Under the pieces are notes generated by a model. It did no database searches, was not told the DNA's origin, and saw only the letters and a list, made by a program, of their open reading frames with translations. The position numbers were made by a program, and so were the translations under genes. Below, in pieces: positions 51,154-59,514 of a stretch of DNA of 64,000 bases. Each line of letters starts with the position of its first letter. Positions within the stretch are counted from its first letter, which is position 1. Source of the DNA: Methanolinea mesophila (lineage in GTDB: Archaea; Halobacteriota; Methanomicrobia; Methanomicrobiales; Methanospirillaceae). The DNA lies in contig NZ_JAGGKR010000001.1 in the NCBI RefSeq assembly GCF_017873855.1, forward strand, positions 1,054,001-1,118,000. The letters run 5' to 3'.

Positions 51154-52467
51154 ATGGCGAAATACAAAGATACTATTGACCTCTATGATGATGAGGGTAA
51201 GCTGCTCAAGAGCGGCGTAGCGCTGGACAAGATCAGCCCCCTGACCAACAAGGGAGCATTGAAGGTCATCGACCTGACCAAGAGGACCGTGGCGGTCAAC
51301 CTGGCAGGGATCGACAATGCAATCAAGACCGGTCAGATGGGAGGCAAGAACAACCAGATCCTGGGACGCTCGCTTAAGGTGGACTGCGTCAAGGACTGCG
51401 ATGCACTCTCTGCAAAGATCAAGTCCATGGTCCAGGTGACCGATGGCGACGACACCAAGATCACCAAGGTCGGCGGCGGCAAGATGCTGCTGGTCGAAGT
51501 CCCCAGCGCCCGCCTGAACGCAGCGGCAACCTACGATGCAGCAAGCACCGCAGTTGCAGCGGCGACCACCTACGCACTCATCGAGCAGTACAAGGTTGGC
51601 ATGTTTGACGGTGCCTACGTCAAGAGCGCAGTCTGGGGTTCCTACCCGGTAACCATGGACATGCAGGGCGGCAACATCGTCTCCATTATGTCCATCCCCC
51701 AGAACAACGAAGGTCTCGGGTACGCCCTTCGTAACATCCCCGCGAACCACGCGGCGATGATGACCCACCGGAACGCCATGCAGGCGGCCGCCCTCTCCTC
51801 CACCTTCGAACAGGCCGGAGAGTTCGAGATGGGAATGGCCATCGGACCCTTCGAGAGGGCCCAGCTCCTGCTCTACGCCTACCAGGGACTGAACGCGAAC
51901 AACATCGTGTACGACCTGGTAAAGGCAAACGGCAAGAACGGAACCATCGGTACCGTAGTGCAGAGCCTCGTCGAGAGAGCAATCGAGGACAAGGTCATCA
52001 AGGCAGGAAAGAAGGGCAAGAGCGGGTACGTCTTCTACGACACCAAGGACCCCATGCTCTGGAACGCATACGCCGCAGCGGGTACTCTCGCCGCCACCAT
52101 GGTCAACTGTGGTGCCGGACGGTTCGCCCAGGCAGTCTCCGCAACCCTGCTCTACTTCAACGACCTGCTCGAGCACGAGACCGGCCTGCCCGGTTGTGAC
52201 TACGGCCGTGTAATGGGTGTGGCTGTCGGGTTCTCCTTCTTCAGCCACTCGATCTATGGTGGCGGTGGCCCCGGTGTGTTCAACGGGAACCACGTCGTGA
52301 CCCGTCACGCTGCCGGTGTGGGTATCCCCTGTATCGTTGCCGCTTGTGCGCTTGATGCTGGAACCCAGATGTTCGGACCTGAGCAGACCTCCAAGATCTA
52401 CCAGGACACCTTCGGACAGCTCGACGAGTTCAAGAAGCCTATGCAGGCAGTTGCGAAGGGAATATAA
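51154..52467 (+). CDS. mcrB: Methyl-coenzyme M reductase subunit beta
   Basis: Beta subunit (437 residues) of the alpha2-beta2-gamma2 nickel enzyme releasing methane from methyl-CoM and CoB. Typical segments are YKDTIDLYDDEGKLL at the N-terminus, MLWNAYAAAGTLAATMVNCG and SIYGGGGPGVFNGNHVVTRH. It is first in the order B-D-C-G-A, which marks the mcr (isoenzyme I) operon. A structured leader and TATA box lie upstream. Confidence 0.97.
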   Translation: MAKYKDTIDLYDDEGKLLKSGVALDKISPLTNKGALKVIDLTKRTVAVNLAGIDNAIKTGQMGGKNNQILGRSLKVDCVKDCDALSAKIKSMVQVTDGDDTKITKVGGGKMLLVEVPSARLNAAATYDAASTAVAAATTYALIEQYKVGMFDGAYVKSAVWGSYPVTMDMQGGNIVSIMSIPQNNEGLGYALRNIPANHAAMMTHRNAMQAAALSSTFEQAGEFEMGMAIGPFERAQLLLYAYQGLNANNIVYDLVKANGKNGTIGTVVQSLVERAIEDKVIKAGKKGKSGYVFYDTKDPMLWNAYAAAGTLAATMVNCGAGRFAQAVSATLLYFNDLLEHETGLPGCDYGRVMGVAVGFSFFSHSIYGGGGPGVFNGNHVVTRHAAGVGIPCIVAACALDAGTQMFGPEQTSKIYQDTFGQLDEFKKPMQAVAKGI

Positions 52468-52483
52468 ACTCCTCGAGATCTGA

Positions 52484-52957
52484 ATGACCGACGCCACATA
52501 TCCTCAGGTCAGGATTGTCACGGAACGTTTGATGTATCCGGAGACCGTCGAGCGGTTACTGAACCTGCTTGCGACCACGGAGGGGATCCGGAGGATGCTG
52601 TTAAACGGTCCCCGGCTCCCCAGCACCGTCCCCTATGGCCCTGCAAAGGGCCTTCCCAACCCTATCGCGATGAAAAGGGTCATCATGGTTGGAGACCAGG
52701 AGGTGGAGCTACAGGTGCAGGTAGGAACCGTGATACTCGAGCTGGAGAACCGCGACGTAATTCCTGTTATCCGTGCTGCATGCGATACTGCCTTTAAGGA
52801 TTCGATGTCCTATTCGATCCAGGAAGGCAGGTTCATGAAGACGGAGCCGACCCTGAGCGATTATGCAAAATACGGCCCTGACGCAGACAAAATGCTTCTG
52901 GGCCTCGTTGATCCGAAAAGCAAGTCCGGTCCTGTAATCCTGCAAGGAACAAAATAA
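52484..52957 (+). CDS. mcrD: Methyl-coenzyme M reductase operon protein D
   Basis: A 157-residue accessory protein found in mcr and mrt operons; it is not part of the final enzyme and probably assists assembly or cofactor F430 handling. The N-terminus VRIVTERLMYPETVERLLN and the GPRLPSTVPYGPAKG segment fit McrD. It follows mcrB by 16 nt and precedes mcrC by one base. Confidence 0.93.
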   Translation: MTDATYPQVRIVTERLMYPETVERLLNLLATTEGIRRMLLNGPRLPSTVPYGPAKGLPNPIAMKRVIMVGDQEVELQVQVGTVILELENRDVIPVIRAACDTAFKDSMSYSIQEGRFMKTEPTLSDYAKYGPDADKMLLGLVDPKSKSGPVILQGTK

Positions 52958-52958
52958 C

Positions 52959-53585
52959 ATGCCGATGGGAAGAGTCACCCAGGTTGTCGATTGCCGTGAG
53001 GCGATGGGCATGGGGAAAGGAGGAGGTATCGCCCAGCGCGGAACCATCTCCGAATGCCGTTACCCGGACGTGATCGTGGTCGGGATGTCCCCGGGACGCC
53101 GCCATGTCACGAAACCGGTCTGCGACATCACCTCAGCGCTCCGGCAGCAGGGTGTGGAGTACAGCATCAGCACGCTGGTCCTGAACGCAGGCAGCGGTGT
53201 TCCCCCCGATGCGAAAAATATCGGCGGTGCGGTACTCGGTGCATACTTCGGCCTGACAGATAAGGAAATAGAGCAGATAGAGAGGCATAAGATCGCCATT
53301 CTCCACCACGGGAACGTCCGTTCCCACGTGGTGCACAAGGTCAGGTATATCCTTGCGGCCTGTGACGTGAAGGCGATCGTAGTCTCGCAGGCACCGGTAG
53401 ACTTCGAAGACTTTGCCAGGGAAGGGGTGAAGACCGCCCTGGTCATGCCTCCCCCCGATCGGGTAACCACGAAAGGGACGGTGATGGCGATCGTCAGCGG
53501 GGTAACCCGGGGACAGACGCCCACCAGGGAGAAGATGGCAGAAGTCATTCACGCAGTCTTGAGATTGATGAAAAACAAGGAGTGA
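52959..53585 (+). CDS. mcrC: Methyl-coenzyme M reductase operon protein C
   Basis: A 208-residue protein that is a component of the A3a fraction required for ATP-dependent reductive activation of MCR. The sequence shows GRVTQVVDCREAMGMGKGGG, VVGMSPGRRHVTKPVCDIT and LVLNAGSGVPPDA, all family marks. Its presence distinguishes this mcr operon from the mrt isoenzyme operon, which lacks mcrC. Its stop overlaps a GTG of the mcrG frame, but mcrG proper starts later. Confidence 0.94.
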   Translation: MPMGRVTQVVDCREAMGMGKGGGIAQRGTISECRYPDVIVVGMSPGRRHVTKPVCDITSALRQQGVEYSISTLVLNAGSGVPPDAKNIGGAVLGAYFGLTDKEIEQIERHKIAILHHGNVRSHVVHKVRYILAACDVKAIVVSQAPVDFEDFAREGVKTALVMPPPDRVTTKGTVMAIVSGVTRGQTPTREKMAEVIHAVLRLMKNKE

Positions 53586-53590
53586 AAAAA

Positions 53591-54355
53591 ATGGCTTACA
53601 AACCACAGTATTGCCCTGGCACCACTGTTGTCGCCGAGAACAGGCGAAAGCAGCTGGACCCCAGCAAGAAGCTGGAGAAGATCCGTGACGTCACGGATGA
53701 GGACATCGTTTTGATCATGGGACACCGCGCCCCCGGTGCGGCATACCCGACCGCTCACCCCCCGCTCGCCGAGCAGCAGGAGCCCGCCTGCCCGATCCGC
53801 AAGCTGGTGACCCCCACCGACGGCGCCAAGCACGGCGACCGTGTCAGGTACATCCAGTTCGCCGACTCCATGTACAATGCGCCCTGCCAGCCCTACGTCA
53901 GGTCCTGGCTCGAGGCATACCGCTACCGTGGTATCGACCCCGGTACCCTGTCCGGCCGTCAGATCATCGAGTGCCGTGAGAGGGACCTTGAGAAATACGC
54001 AAAGGAACTGGTCAACACCGAGCTCTTCGACCCCGCACGCACCGGCGTACGTGGCGCGACCGTGCACGGCCACTCCCTCCGTCTCGCAGAGGACGGGATG
54101 ATGTTCGACATGCTCCAGCGCTGTATTCTCGACAAGAAGTCCGGCGTTGTCAAGTACGTGAAGAACCAGATCGGAGAGCCCCTGGACAAGGAAGTCAAGG
54201 TCGGCAAGCCCATGGACGACAAGTGGCTCAAGGGACACACCACCATGTACCACTCCCTGGTCGGAACCGGCTTCCGTGACGATGCAGAATACGTGGAATA
54301 CATCCAGCGCATCCACTCGCTGAGGACCAAATACGGCTTCATGCCCATGGAGTGA
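53591..54355 (+). CDS. mcrG: Methyl-coenzyme M reductase subunit gamma
   Basis: Gamma subunit of MCR, 254 residues, starting [20 protein letters not shown]. An ggag site nine bases upstream selects the ATG at 53591 over the GTG at 53582. [17 protein letters not shown] and [17 protein letters not shown] carry residues lining the F430 and coenzyme sites. It is followed by mcrA after five bases. Confidence 0.97.
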   Translation: MAYKPQYCPGTTVVAENRRKQLDPSKKLEKIRDVTDEDIVLIMGHRAPGAAYPTAHPPLAEQQEPACPIRKLVTPTDGAKHGDRVRYIQFADSMYNAPCQPYVRSWLEAYRYRGIDPGTLSGRQIIECRERDLEKYAKELVNTELFDPARTGVRGATVHGHSLRLAEDGMMFDMLQRCILDKKSGVVKYVKNQIGEPLDKEVKVGKPMDDKWLKGHTTMYHSLVGTGFRDDAEYVEYIQRIHSLRTKYGFMPME

Positions 54356-54360
54356 TTACG

Positions 54361-56067
54361 ATGGCAAAAGCAAAAATCGAGAGATCCCAGAAGCTCTTCC
54401 TCAAGGCCCTGAAAGAGAAGTTCGCAGAGGACCCGCAGAGCACCCAGACTGTCTACGCCCGCGAGGGACTGAAGCAGTCCGCAAGGAAGAGAGAGTTTAT
54501 CGCCGAGGGTAAGAAGGCAGAGATGTCCCGTGGCATCAGCATGTACGACCCCGTACGCTGCCACCTGGGCGGTATCCCCCTCGGTCAGCGCCAGCTGATG
54601 ACCTACGAGGTCTCCGGCACCGGCGTCTTCGTAGAGGGTGACGACCTCCACTTCGTCAACAACGCGGCCATGCAGCAGATGTGGGACGACATCCGCCGGA
54701 CCATCATCGTGAACATGGACCTCGCCCACCAGACCCTGCAGAAGAGGCTGGGCAAGGAAGTGACCCCCGAGACCATCAACGAGTACCTGCACGTGGTCAA
54801 CCACGCGATGCCCGGTGCCGCGGTGGTTCAGGAGCACATGGTCGAGACCCACCCGGGCCTTGTCGACGACTGTTACGTCAAGGTCTTTACCGGTGACGAC
54901 GAGATGGCCGACGACCTCGAGCCCCAGTTCGTGGTCAACATCGAGAAGCTCTTCCCGGCAAAGCAGGCAGCAGCCCTGAAGGCCGCGGTCGGCAAGTCCG
55001 TGTACCAGGCAATCCACATCCCGACCATCGTCTCCAGGACCTGCGATGGAGGTACTACCTCCCGGTGGTCCGCCATGCAGATCGGTATGTCCTTCATCGG
55101 TGCATACCGCATGTGCGCCGGCGAGGCCGCAGTGGCCGACCTGGCATTCGCGGCAAAGCACGCCGGTGTTATCCAGATGGGTGACATCCTGCCCGCACGT
55201 CGTGCCCGTGGCCCGAACGAGCCCGGTGGCATCAAGTTCGGTCACTTTGCCGACATGGTCCAGGCCGACAGGAAGTACCCGAACGACCCCGCCAGGGCAA
55301 CCCTCGAGGTCGTAGGCGCAGGTGCCATGCTCTTTGACCAGATCTGGCTCGGCTCCTACATGTCCGGTGGTGTCGGGTTCACCCAGTATGCAACCGCCGC
55401 ATACACCGACAACATCCTTGATGACTACACCTACTACGGTATGGACTACATCAAGAGCAAGTACAAAGTCAACTGGCAGAGCCCGAGCGAGAAGGACAAG
55501 GTCAAGGCGACCCAGGACGTTGTCAACGACATCGCGACCGAGGTCAACCTCTACGGTATGGAGCAGTACGAACAGTACCCCACCGCCCTGGAAGACCACT
55601 TCGGTGGTTCCCAGCGTGCATCCGTGCTCGCAGCGGCATCCGGTATCTCCTGTTCGATTGCAACCGGCAACTCCAACGCCGGTCTGAACGGCTGGTACCT
55701 GTCCATGCTCATGCACAAGGAAGGATGGTCACGTCTCGGCTTCTTCGGCTACGACCTGCAGGACCAGTGCGGTTCCACCAACTCGCTCTCCGTCCGGCCC
55801 GACGAGGGTGCAGTCGGAGAACTCCGTGGACCCAACTACCCCAACTACGCCATGAACGTGGGACACCAGGGAGAGTACGCTGCAATTTCAGGTGCTGCTC
55901 ACTACTCACGCGGAGACGCGTGGTCCTTAAACCCGCTAATCAAGATCACCTTCGCCGACCCCTCGCTCAAGTTCGACTTCGCCGAACCCCGCCGCGAGTT
56001 CGCAAAGGGTGCAATCCGCGAGTTCATGCCCGCCGGAGAGCGCGCTCTGATCATACCCGCAAGGTAA
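54361..56067 (+). CDS. mcrA: Methyl-coenzyme M reductase subunit alpha
   Basis: Catalytic alpha subunit, 568 residues. The residues modified in the Methanothermobacter enzyme are all present here: His267 (N-methyl-His, in AAKHAGVIQ), Arg281 (methyl-Arg, in PARRARG), Gln418 (methyl-Gln, in GGSQRAS), Gly463 (thioglycine, in LGFFGYDLQ) and Cys470 (S-methyl-Cys, in LQDQCG). The first two are offset by ten residues and the last three by eighteen from Methanothermobacter numbering, so short insertions occurred. The start at 54361 follows a gagtgatt site. A T8 tract ends the operon. Confidence 0.98.
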   Translation: MAKAKIERSQKLFLKALKEKFAEDPQSTQTVYAREGLKQSARKREFIAEGKKAEMSRGISMYDPVRCHLGGIPLGQRQLMTYEVSGTGVFVEGDDLHFVNNAAMQQMWDDIRRTIIVNMDLAHQTLQKRLGKEVTPETINEYLHVVNHAMPGAAVVQEHMVETHPGLVDDCYVKVFTGDDEMADDLEPQFVVNIEKLFPAKQAAALKAAVGKSVYQAIHIPTIVSRTCDGGTTSRWSAMQIGMSFIGAYRMCAGEAAVADLAFAAKHAGVIQMGDILPARRARGPNEPGGIKFGHFADMVQADRKYPNDPARATLEVVGAGAMLFDQIWLGSYMSGGVGFTQYATAAYTDNILDDYTYYGMDYIKSKYKVNWQSPSEKDKVKATQDVVNDIATEVNLYGMEQYEQYPTALEDHFGGSQRASVLAAASGISCSIATGNSNAGLNGWYLSMLMHKEGWSRLGFFGYDLQDQCGSTNSLSVRPDEGAVGELRGPNYPNYAMNVGHQGEYAAISGAAHYSRGDAWSLNPLIKITFADPSLKFDFAEPRREFAKGAIREFMPAGERALIIPAR

Positions 56068-56086
56068 GACCAGAATATTTCCAAAA

Positions 56087-56094
56087 TTTTTTTT
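56087..56094 (+). terminator. Oligo-T terminator of the mcr operon
   Basis: Eight T residues begin about 20 nt after the mcrA stop; the following genes would then need their own promoter. Confidence 0.5.
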
Positions 56095-56229
56095 CTCGTT
56101 CCCTCGACGTAAAAGAAGCAGGAGATCGACCCCGTCTGTCCATTCCCTCCGTTATACTGGAAGGGCTGTAGATATTCCCTTCCTGCCCGGACCACCATCT
56201 TTTTTTCCCATATGCGCATAAATAACCCC

Positions 56230-56553
56230 ATGAAGATCGCGATACCTTCACGGGGAACCTCGCCGGACAGTGCTCCGGACGATCGTTTCGGACGGGCACC
56301 CTTTTTTGCGGTGATTGACACGGAATCCGGGGAATTTTCCACCATAGAGAATGCCGCTGCGGATGCTTCCGGCGGGGTTGGCCCGCAGGCGGTCGGGCTG
56401 CTCTCGCGGCTGAATATAAAGGTGGTCATAGCCGGGAGGATCGGTGGAAATGCTCTTGTTGCGCTTAAAGAAGCCGGAATAGAAGTAGTTGAACAGGAAA
56501 TGAACGGCACTGTACGAGGCATCTGCGAGAGTTACAGTTCCAGCCTGAAATAG
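56230..56553 (+). CDS. NifX/NafY-like dinitrogenase-cofactor-family protein (first copy)
   Basis: A 107-residue single-domain protein of the NifB/NifX superfamily: MKIAIPSRGT, DDRFGRAPFFAVID, GPQAVGLLSRLNIKVVIAG, then a helix and TVRGICESY. Such proteins bind iron-sulfur or heterometal clusters during nitrogenase and related cofactor assembly. It has no catalytic residues. The Met at 56230 matches the family start; the in-frame Met at 56212 lies upstream of it. It opens the gene set between mcrA and component A2. Confidence 0.82.
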   Translation: MKIAIPSRGTSPDSAPDDRFGRAPFFAVIDTESGEFSTIENAAADASGGVGPQAVGLLSRLNIKVVIAGRIGGNALVALKEAGIEVVEQEMNGTVRGICESYSSSLK

Positions 56554-56664
56554 AGCCGAATGCGATGCCGGAACACTTACGTATGACCTATGGATCAGGG
56601 TTCTCCTTAAGTGAAAAATGCAGGTGTCTTTTTCATGCGGAACCGGCAGAAGGTCAATGATCAA

Positions 56665-57519
56665 ATGCGGATCGTTGTGGCAAGCGGGAAAGGAGGGACC
56701 GGAAAAACACTGGTCACGGCTAACCTCGCTTTTGTACTCTCACAGAAAATGGCTATAACCCTGGAAGACTGCGACGTTGAAGAGCCTAACCTGCACCTCT
56801 ATTTCCCCTCTTCCGGTAAAGAGACGGTAGTGACCATCACGGTTCCCGGTATCGACGAGTCCGCATGCACGCTCTGCGGGAAGTGTGGTGAGGCCTGCCG
56901 CTACGGTGCAATCACCGCGCTCTCGGACCGGGTGTTGATTTTTCCTGATCTCTGCCATTCCTGCGGGGGATGCGCACTTGCCTGCCCTGCCCTGGCCATA
57001 GAAGAGGTCGAACGCCCGATAGGAATGATTAAGGTCTCTTTTCCCCTGCCGGGTCTGAAGCTCATCTCGGGAAGGCTCAATGAAGGGGAGGTACAGACCG
57101 TGGCTGTGATCCGGGAGGTAAGGACCAGGTCGGAGGATGACCCGTTGGTGATCGCCGACGCGCCGCCGGGGACCTCCTGCCCCCTGGTGGAAACCCTTGA
57201 AGGATGTAATTACTGCCTGCTGGTCACCGAACCGACCCCCTTCGGTCTTCACGACCTCGCCCTGGCTGCCGAAGTTGTTCAGGTCATGGGGGTTCCGGCC
57301 GGGATCGTGATCAACAAAAACGATGGAAATGATGGTGATATCGTCGATTTTGCGAAGACGCACTCGTTACCGGTCCTGATGTCGATCCCCCTCGACAGGG
57401 AGATCGCACGCGTTCATAACAACGGAGACCTGGTCTGCTTGAAATTCCCGGAATGGCGCGAGCGCTTCGCTGCGCTCGCCCATTGCCTGCTCGGGGAATA
57501 CGCCGGAGGAGGCGCATGA
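56665..57519 (+). CDS. MinD/Mrp-type ATPase with inserted ferredoxin domain (first copy)
   Basis: A deviant-Walker P-loop ATPase of 284 residues. The Walker A is SGKGGTGKTLVTANL, and the switch region is LEDCDVEEPNLHLYF. A 2x[4Fe-4S] insert, CTLCGKCGEACRYGA and CHSCGGCALACPALA, comes at about residues 70-115, and a later ADAPPGTSCP is Walker B-like. This family handles clusters or metals in an ATP-dependent way. The start at 56665 has aaggt upstream; 56635 is an alternative. Its stop overlaps the second copy by four bases. Confidence 0.85.
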   Translation: MRIVVASGKGGTGKTLVTANLAFVLSQKMAITLEDCDVEEPNLHLYFPSSGKETVVTITVPGIDESACTLCGKCGEACRYGAITALSDRVLIFPDLCHSCGGCALACPALAIEEVERPIGMIKVSFPLPGLKLISGRLNEGEVQTVAVIREVRTRSEDDPLVIADAPPGTSCPLVETLEGCNYCLLVTEPTPFGLHDLALAAEVVQVMGVPAGIVINKNDGNDGDIVDFAKTHSLPVLMSIPLDREIARVHNNGDLVCLKFPEWRERFAALAHCLLGEYAGGGA

Positions 57520-58385
57520 TCCGGCTTGCAGTGGTAAGCGGGAAAGGCGGAACGGGAAAGACCGTAATTTCCGCATCACTGGCCTTGCTTCTCCCCGGAA
57601 AAAAGATCCTCGTGGATGCTGACGTGGACGCCTCAAACCTCCCCCTTCTCCTCTCCCCCAAAAAAATCTGGGAGAAGCCCTTTTTTGGAATGGAGAAGGC
57701 GCATATCGATCCTGACAGGTGCCTTCAGTGCGGGGCATGCCGGAACTCATGCAGGTCCGGTGCGGTGCGGCTGGATGAAAACCGCTACCGCGTGGAAAAC
57801 TTCCGCTGTGAAGGATGCGCCGCCTGCACACTGGTTTGCCCGGCGGAAGCGATCACGATGGTACGGCACAGAAGCGGAGTTGTCACCTGCGGGTTAACAG
57901 GTGCCGGGCCGCTCGTCTACGCCCACCTTTTTCCCGGTGAAGGGAATTCGGGGCTCCTGGTTCATGAACTCAAAAAAATCGCCTCGCAGCGGGTGGACGG
58001 ATTCGACCTCATGCTTGTTGACGGACCCCCCGGGACCGGGTGTCCGCTGATCTCTACGGTCAGCGGGACAGACCTCCTGGTCGTGGTGACCGAGCCGAGT
58101 GTCTCCGGGGACCATGACTTCCAGAGGGTAATCCGGGTCGCGAACCGGTTCCGGCCCCGGATCAGAGTGGTCATCAACCGCGCCGACCTCAACCCGGACC
58201 GGGTCGTATCGATCGAACAATTTTGCCGGGAACAGAATATCCCCGTAATCGGCAGGATCCCTTTTGATGAATCGGTCATCAGATGGGTAAGAGGGGGGGA
58301 ACCGGCCCCCCTGACGAGCGGTCCGGCATCAGAAGCGATTCATACTATCGCCTCCAACATTGCACAGGAGCTGGGAACACCATGA
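57516..58385 (+). CDS. MinD/Mrp-type ATPase with inserted ferredoxin domain (second copy)
   Basis: A 289-residue paralogue of the preceding ATPase. It has the Walker A SGKGGTGKTVISASL, VDADVDASNLPLLL, a ferredoxin insert with CLQCGACRNSCRSGA and CEGCAACTLVCPAEA, and VDGPPGTGCPLI. The two proteins probably form a heterodimer, as paired ATPases of this type are usually encoded together. Both ends overlap neighbours by four bases, so the three genes 56665-58825 are translationally coupled. Confidence 0.85.
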   Translation: MIRLAVVSGKGGTGKTVISASLALLLPGKKILVDADVDASNLPLLLSPKKIWEKPFFGMEKAHIDPDRCLQCGACRNSCRSGAVRLDENRYRVENFRCEGCAACTLVCPAEAITMVRHRSGVVTCGLTGAGPLVYAHLFPGEGNSGLLVHELKKIASQRVDGFDLMLVDGPPGTGCPLISTVSGTDLLVVVTEPSVSGDHDFQRVIRVANRFRPRIRVVINRADLNPDRVVSIEQFCREQNIPVIGRIPFDESVIRWVRGGEPAPLTSGPASEAIHTIASNIAQELGTP

Positions 58386-58825
58386 ACGATGACCAGGCTG
58401 GCGTACAGGGGCAGGCCCGGAGAGGGAGGCCCAGGATTAAACGGAATATCGAATTTTCAGGGCCGGTCAGGTGTTACGTCCCCCAGTGTAATATCCCGGG
58501 CACCACTGAGAACGTGATTCTCATGCCAGAGGAGCTGGAGCTGCTAAGGCTGGTGGACTTCGAAGGGCTCGAGCAGGAGGAGGCCGCCTCTGTCATGGGA
58601 ATCTCCAGGAGAACTGCATGGCGCGACCTCCATAACGCCCGCCGAAAAGTTGTCGATGCGCTCCTCCATGGAAAACAGATCGAGATGGAGAGTTGTATTC
58701 TGAAGGCCCAGAACCTCTGTCCGAGAATGAGAGGGGAGATCTGCCCGAAAGAAGACGGCGAGACCTGCCCGCGGCGCTGGACACAGAAGTTTCCCCCGAC
58801 TCCGGCATCGCCTGACAATAGGTAA
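58382..58825 (+). CDS. DUF134-family helix-turn-helix protein
   Basis: A 147-residue protein starting with a basic tail (GRPRIKRNIEF) followed by the conserved DUF134 part: CYVPQCNIPGTTENVILMP, the sigma-like helix-turn-helix VDFEGLEQEEAASVMGISRR and TAWRDLHNARRKVVDALLHG. After the HTH comes a cysteine-rich tail (SCILKAQNLCPRM, ICPKEDGETCP) that could bind metal. It is probably a DNA-binding regulator that senses metal or redox state for the adjacent ATPase/NifX genes. Confidence 0.85.
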   Translation: MNDDQAGVQGQARRGRPRIKRNIEFSGPVRCYVPQCNIPGTTENVILMPEELELLRLVDFEGLEQEEAASVMGISRRTAWRDLHNARRKVVDALLHGKQIEMESCILKAQNLCPRMRGEICPKEDGETCPRRWTQKFPPTPASPDNR

Positions 58826-58838
58826 GGCCGCCATTTTT

Positions 58839-58850
58839 AAATATTTATAC
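58839..58850 (+). promoter_or_regulatory. TATA box upstream of the DUF5320-like gene
   Basis: aaatatttatac lies 51-62 nt before the ATG at 58901. A start near 58872 leaves a leader of about 30 nt ending in a strong ggaggt ribosome binding site. Confidence 0.55.
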
Positions 58851-58900
58851 GCATATGTGTAATTAAGGCACCCACAATAGCCAGTGCCGGAGGTATACAT

Positions 58901-59146
58901 ATGCCAGCATTCAACAGAACCGGCCCCCTAGGAGCGGGGTCACGAACAGGACGCGGATGCGGTGCCTGTGGCGCCCAGGGGCCATTCCGGGAACCCCCGG
59001 CAGGACAGCGCAGGGAAAGACTCCCTGAAGAAAACCTCCCGTTCGATAAGGGAAGCGGAGGAAGACATCACAATGGAGTATGCGGATCCGGAGACGGCAG
59101 AGGCTGCGGAACGTACTGCCGAAGAGGATCGGGGAGACGCCTATGA
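58901..59146 (+). CDS. DUF5320-like small Gly-rich protein
   Basis: An 81-codon frame starting MPAFNRTGPLGAGSRTGRGC, the standard opening of DUF5320 proteins that often accompany NifX-like genes. The start has a promoter and a perfect ggaggt site. The frame ends in TGA overlapping the next ATG (ATGA), which argues that it is intact. However, after about residue 25 a neighbouring frame (from about 58962) reads more like a normal acidic helical tail (REAEEDITMEYADPETAEAA), so a frameshift cannot be excluded. The function is unknown. Confidence 0.6.
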   Translation: MPAFNRTGPLGAGSRTGRGCGACGAQGPFREPPAGQRRERLPEENLPFDKGSGGRHHNGVCGSGDGRGCGTYCRRGSGRRL

Positions 59147-59499
59147 AGATCGCAATTGCACGCGATGGATCCTATGTCTCACAGCATTTCGGCCACTGCG
59201 AGGGGTATGCCATATACTATGTCAGAGACGGGATCATCTTCAGGCAGGAGGACCTTGAAAACCCGGGACACCAGCCCGGTGTATTACCGGGCTTTCTTGC
59301 AGATCATCAGGTGACGCATATTCTTGCGGGCGGCATGGGCCCCCGGGCCATCGACCTGTTCCGTGATAAGGGCATTGAGGTCATCATCGGAGTCTCCGGC
59401 CCCGTGGACAGGATAGCCCAGGACCTCATCGCAGGGAGAATCGTGCCCGGCGAGAGCGCCTGCACCCATACGGAAGGTCATACCTGCAATCACGAATGA
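59143..59499 (+). CDS. NifX/NafY-like cofactor-family protein (second copy)
   Basis: A 118-residue paralogue of the 56230 gene: MKIAIARDGSYVSQHFGHCE, LADHQVTHILAGGMGPRAID and FRDKGIEVIIGVSGPVDRIA. The C-terminal tail CTHTEGHTCNHE adds Cys and His that could bind a metal. In the family, the HFGHC motif is associated with cluster binding. It is coupled by ATGA overlap to the DUF5320-like gene and followed by component A2 after 15 nt. Confidence 0.85.
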   Translation: MKIAIARDGSYVSQHFGHCEGYAIYYVRDGIIFRQEDLENPGHQPGVLPGFLADHQVTHILAGGMGPRAIDLFRDKGIEVIIGVSGPVDRIAQDLIAGRIVPGESACTHTEGHTCNHE

Positions 59500-59514
59500 G
59501 GGGTGTTCACCACA

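Noticed and set aside
53959-55716. 585-codon minus-strand frame opposite mcrG and mcrA
   Set aside because: A codon-bias artefact antisense to highly conserved mcr genes.
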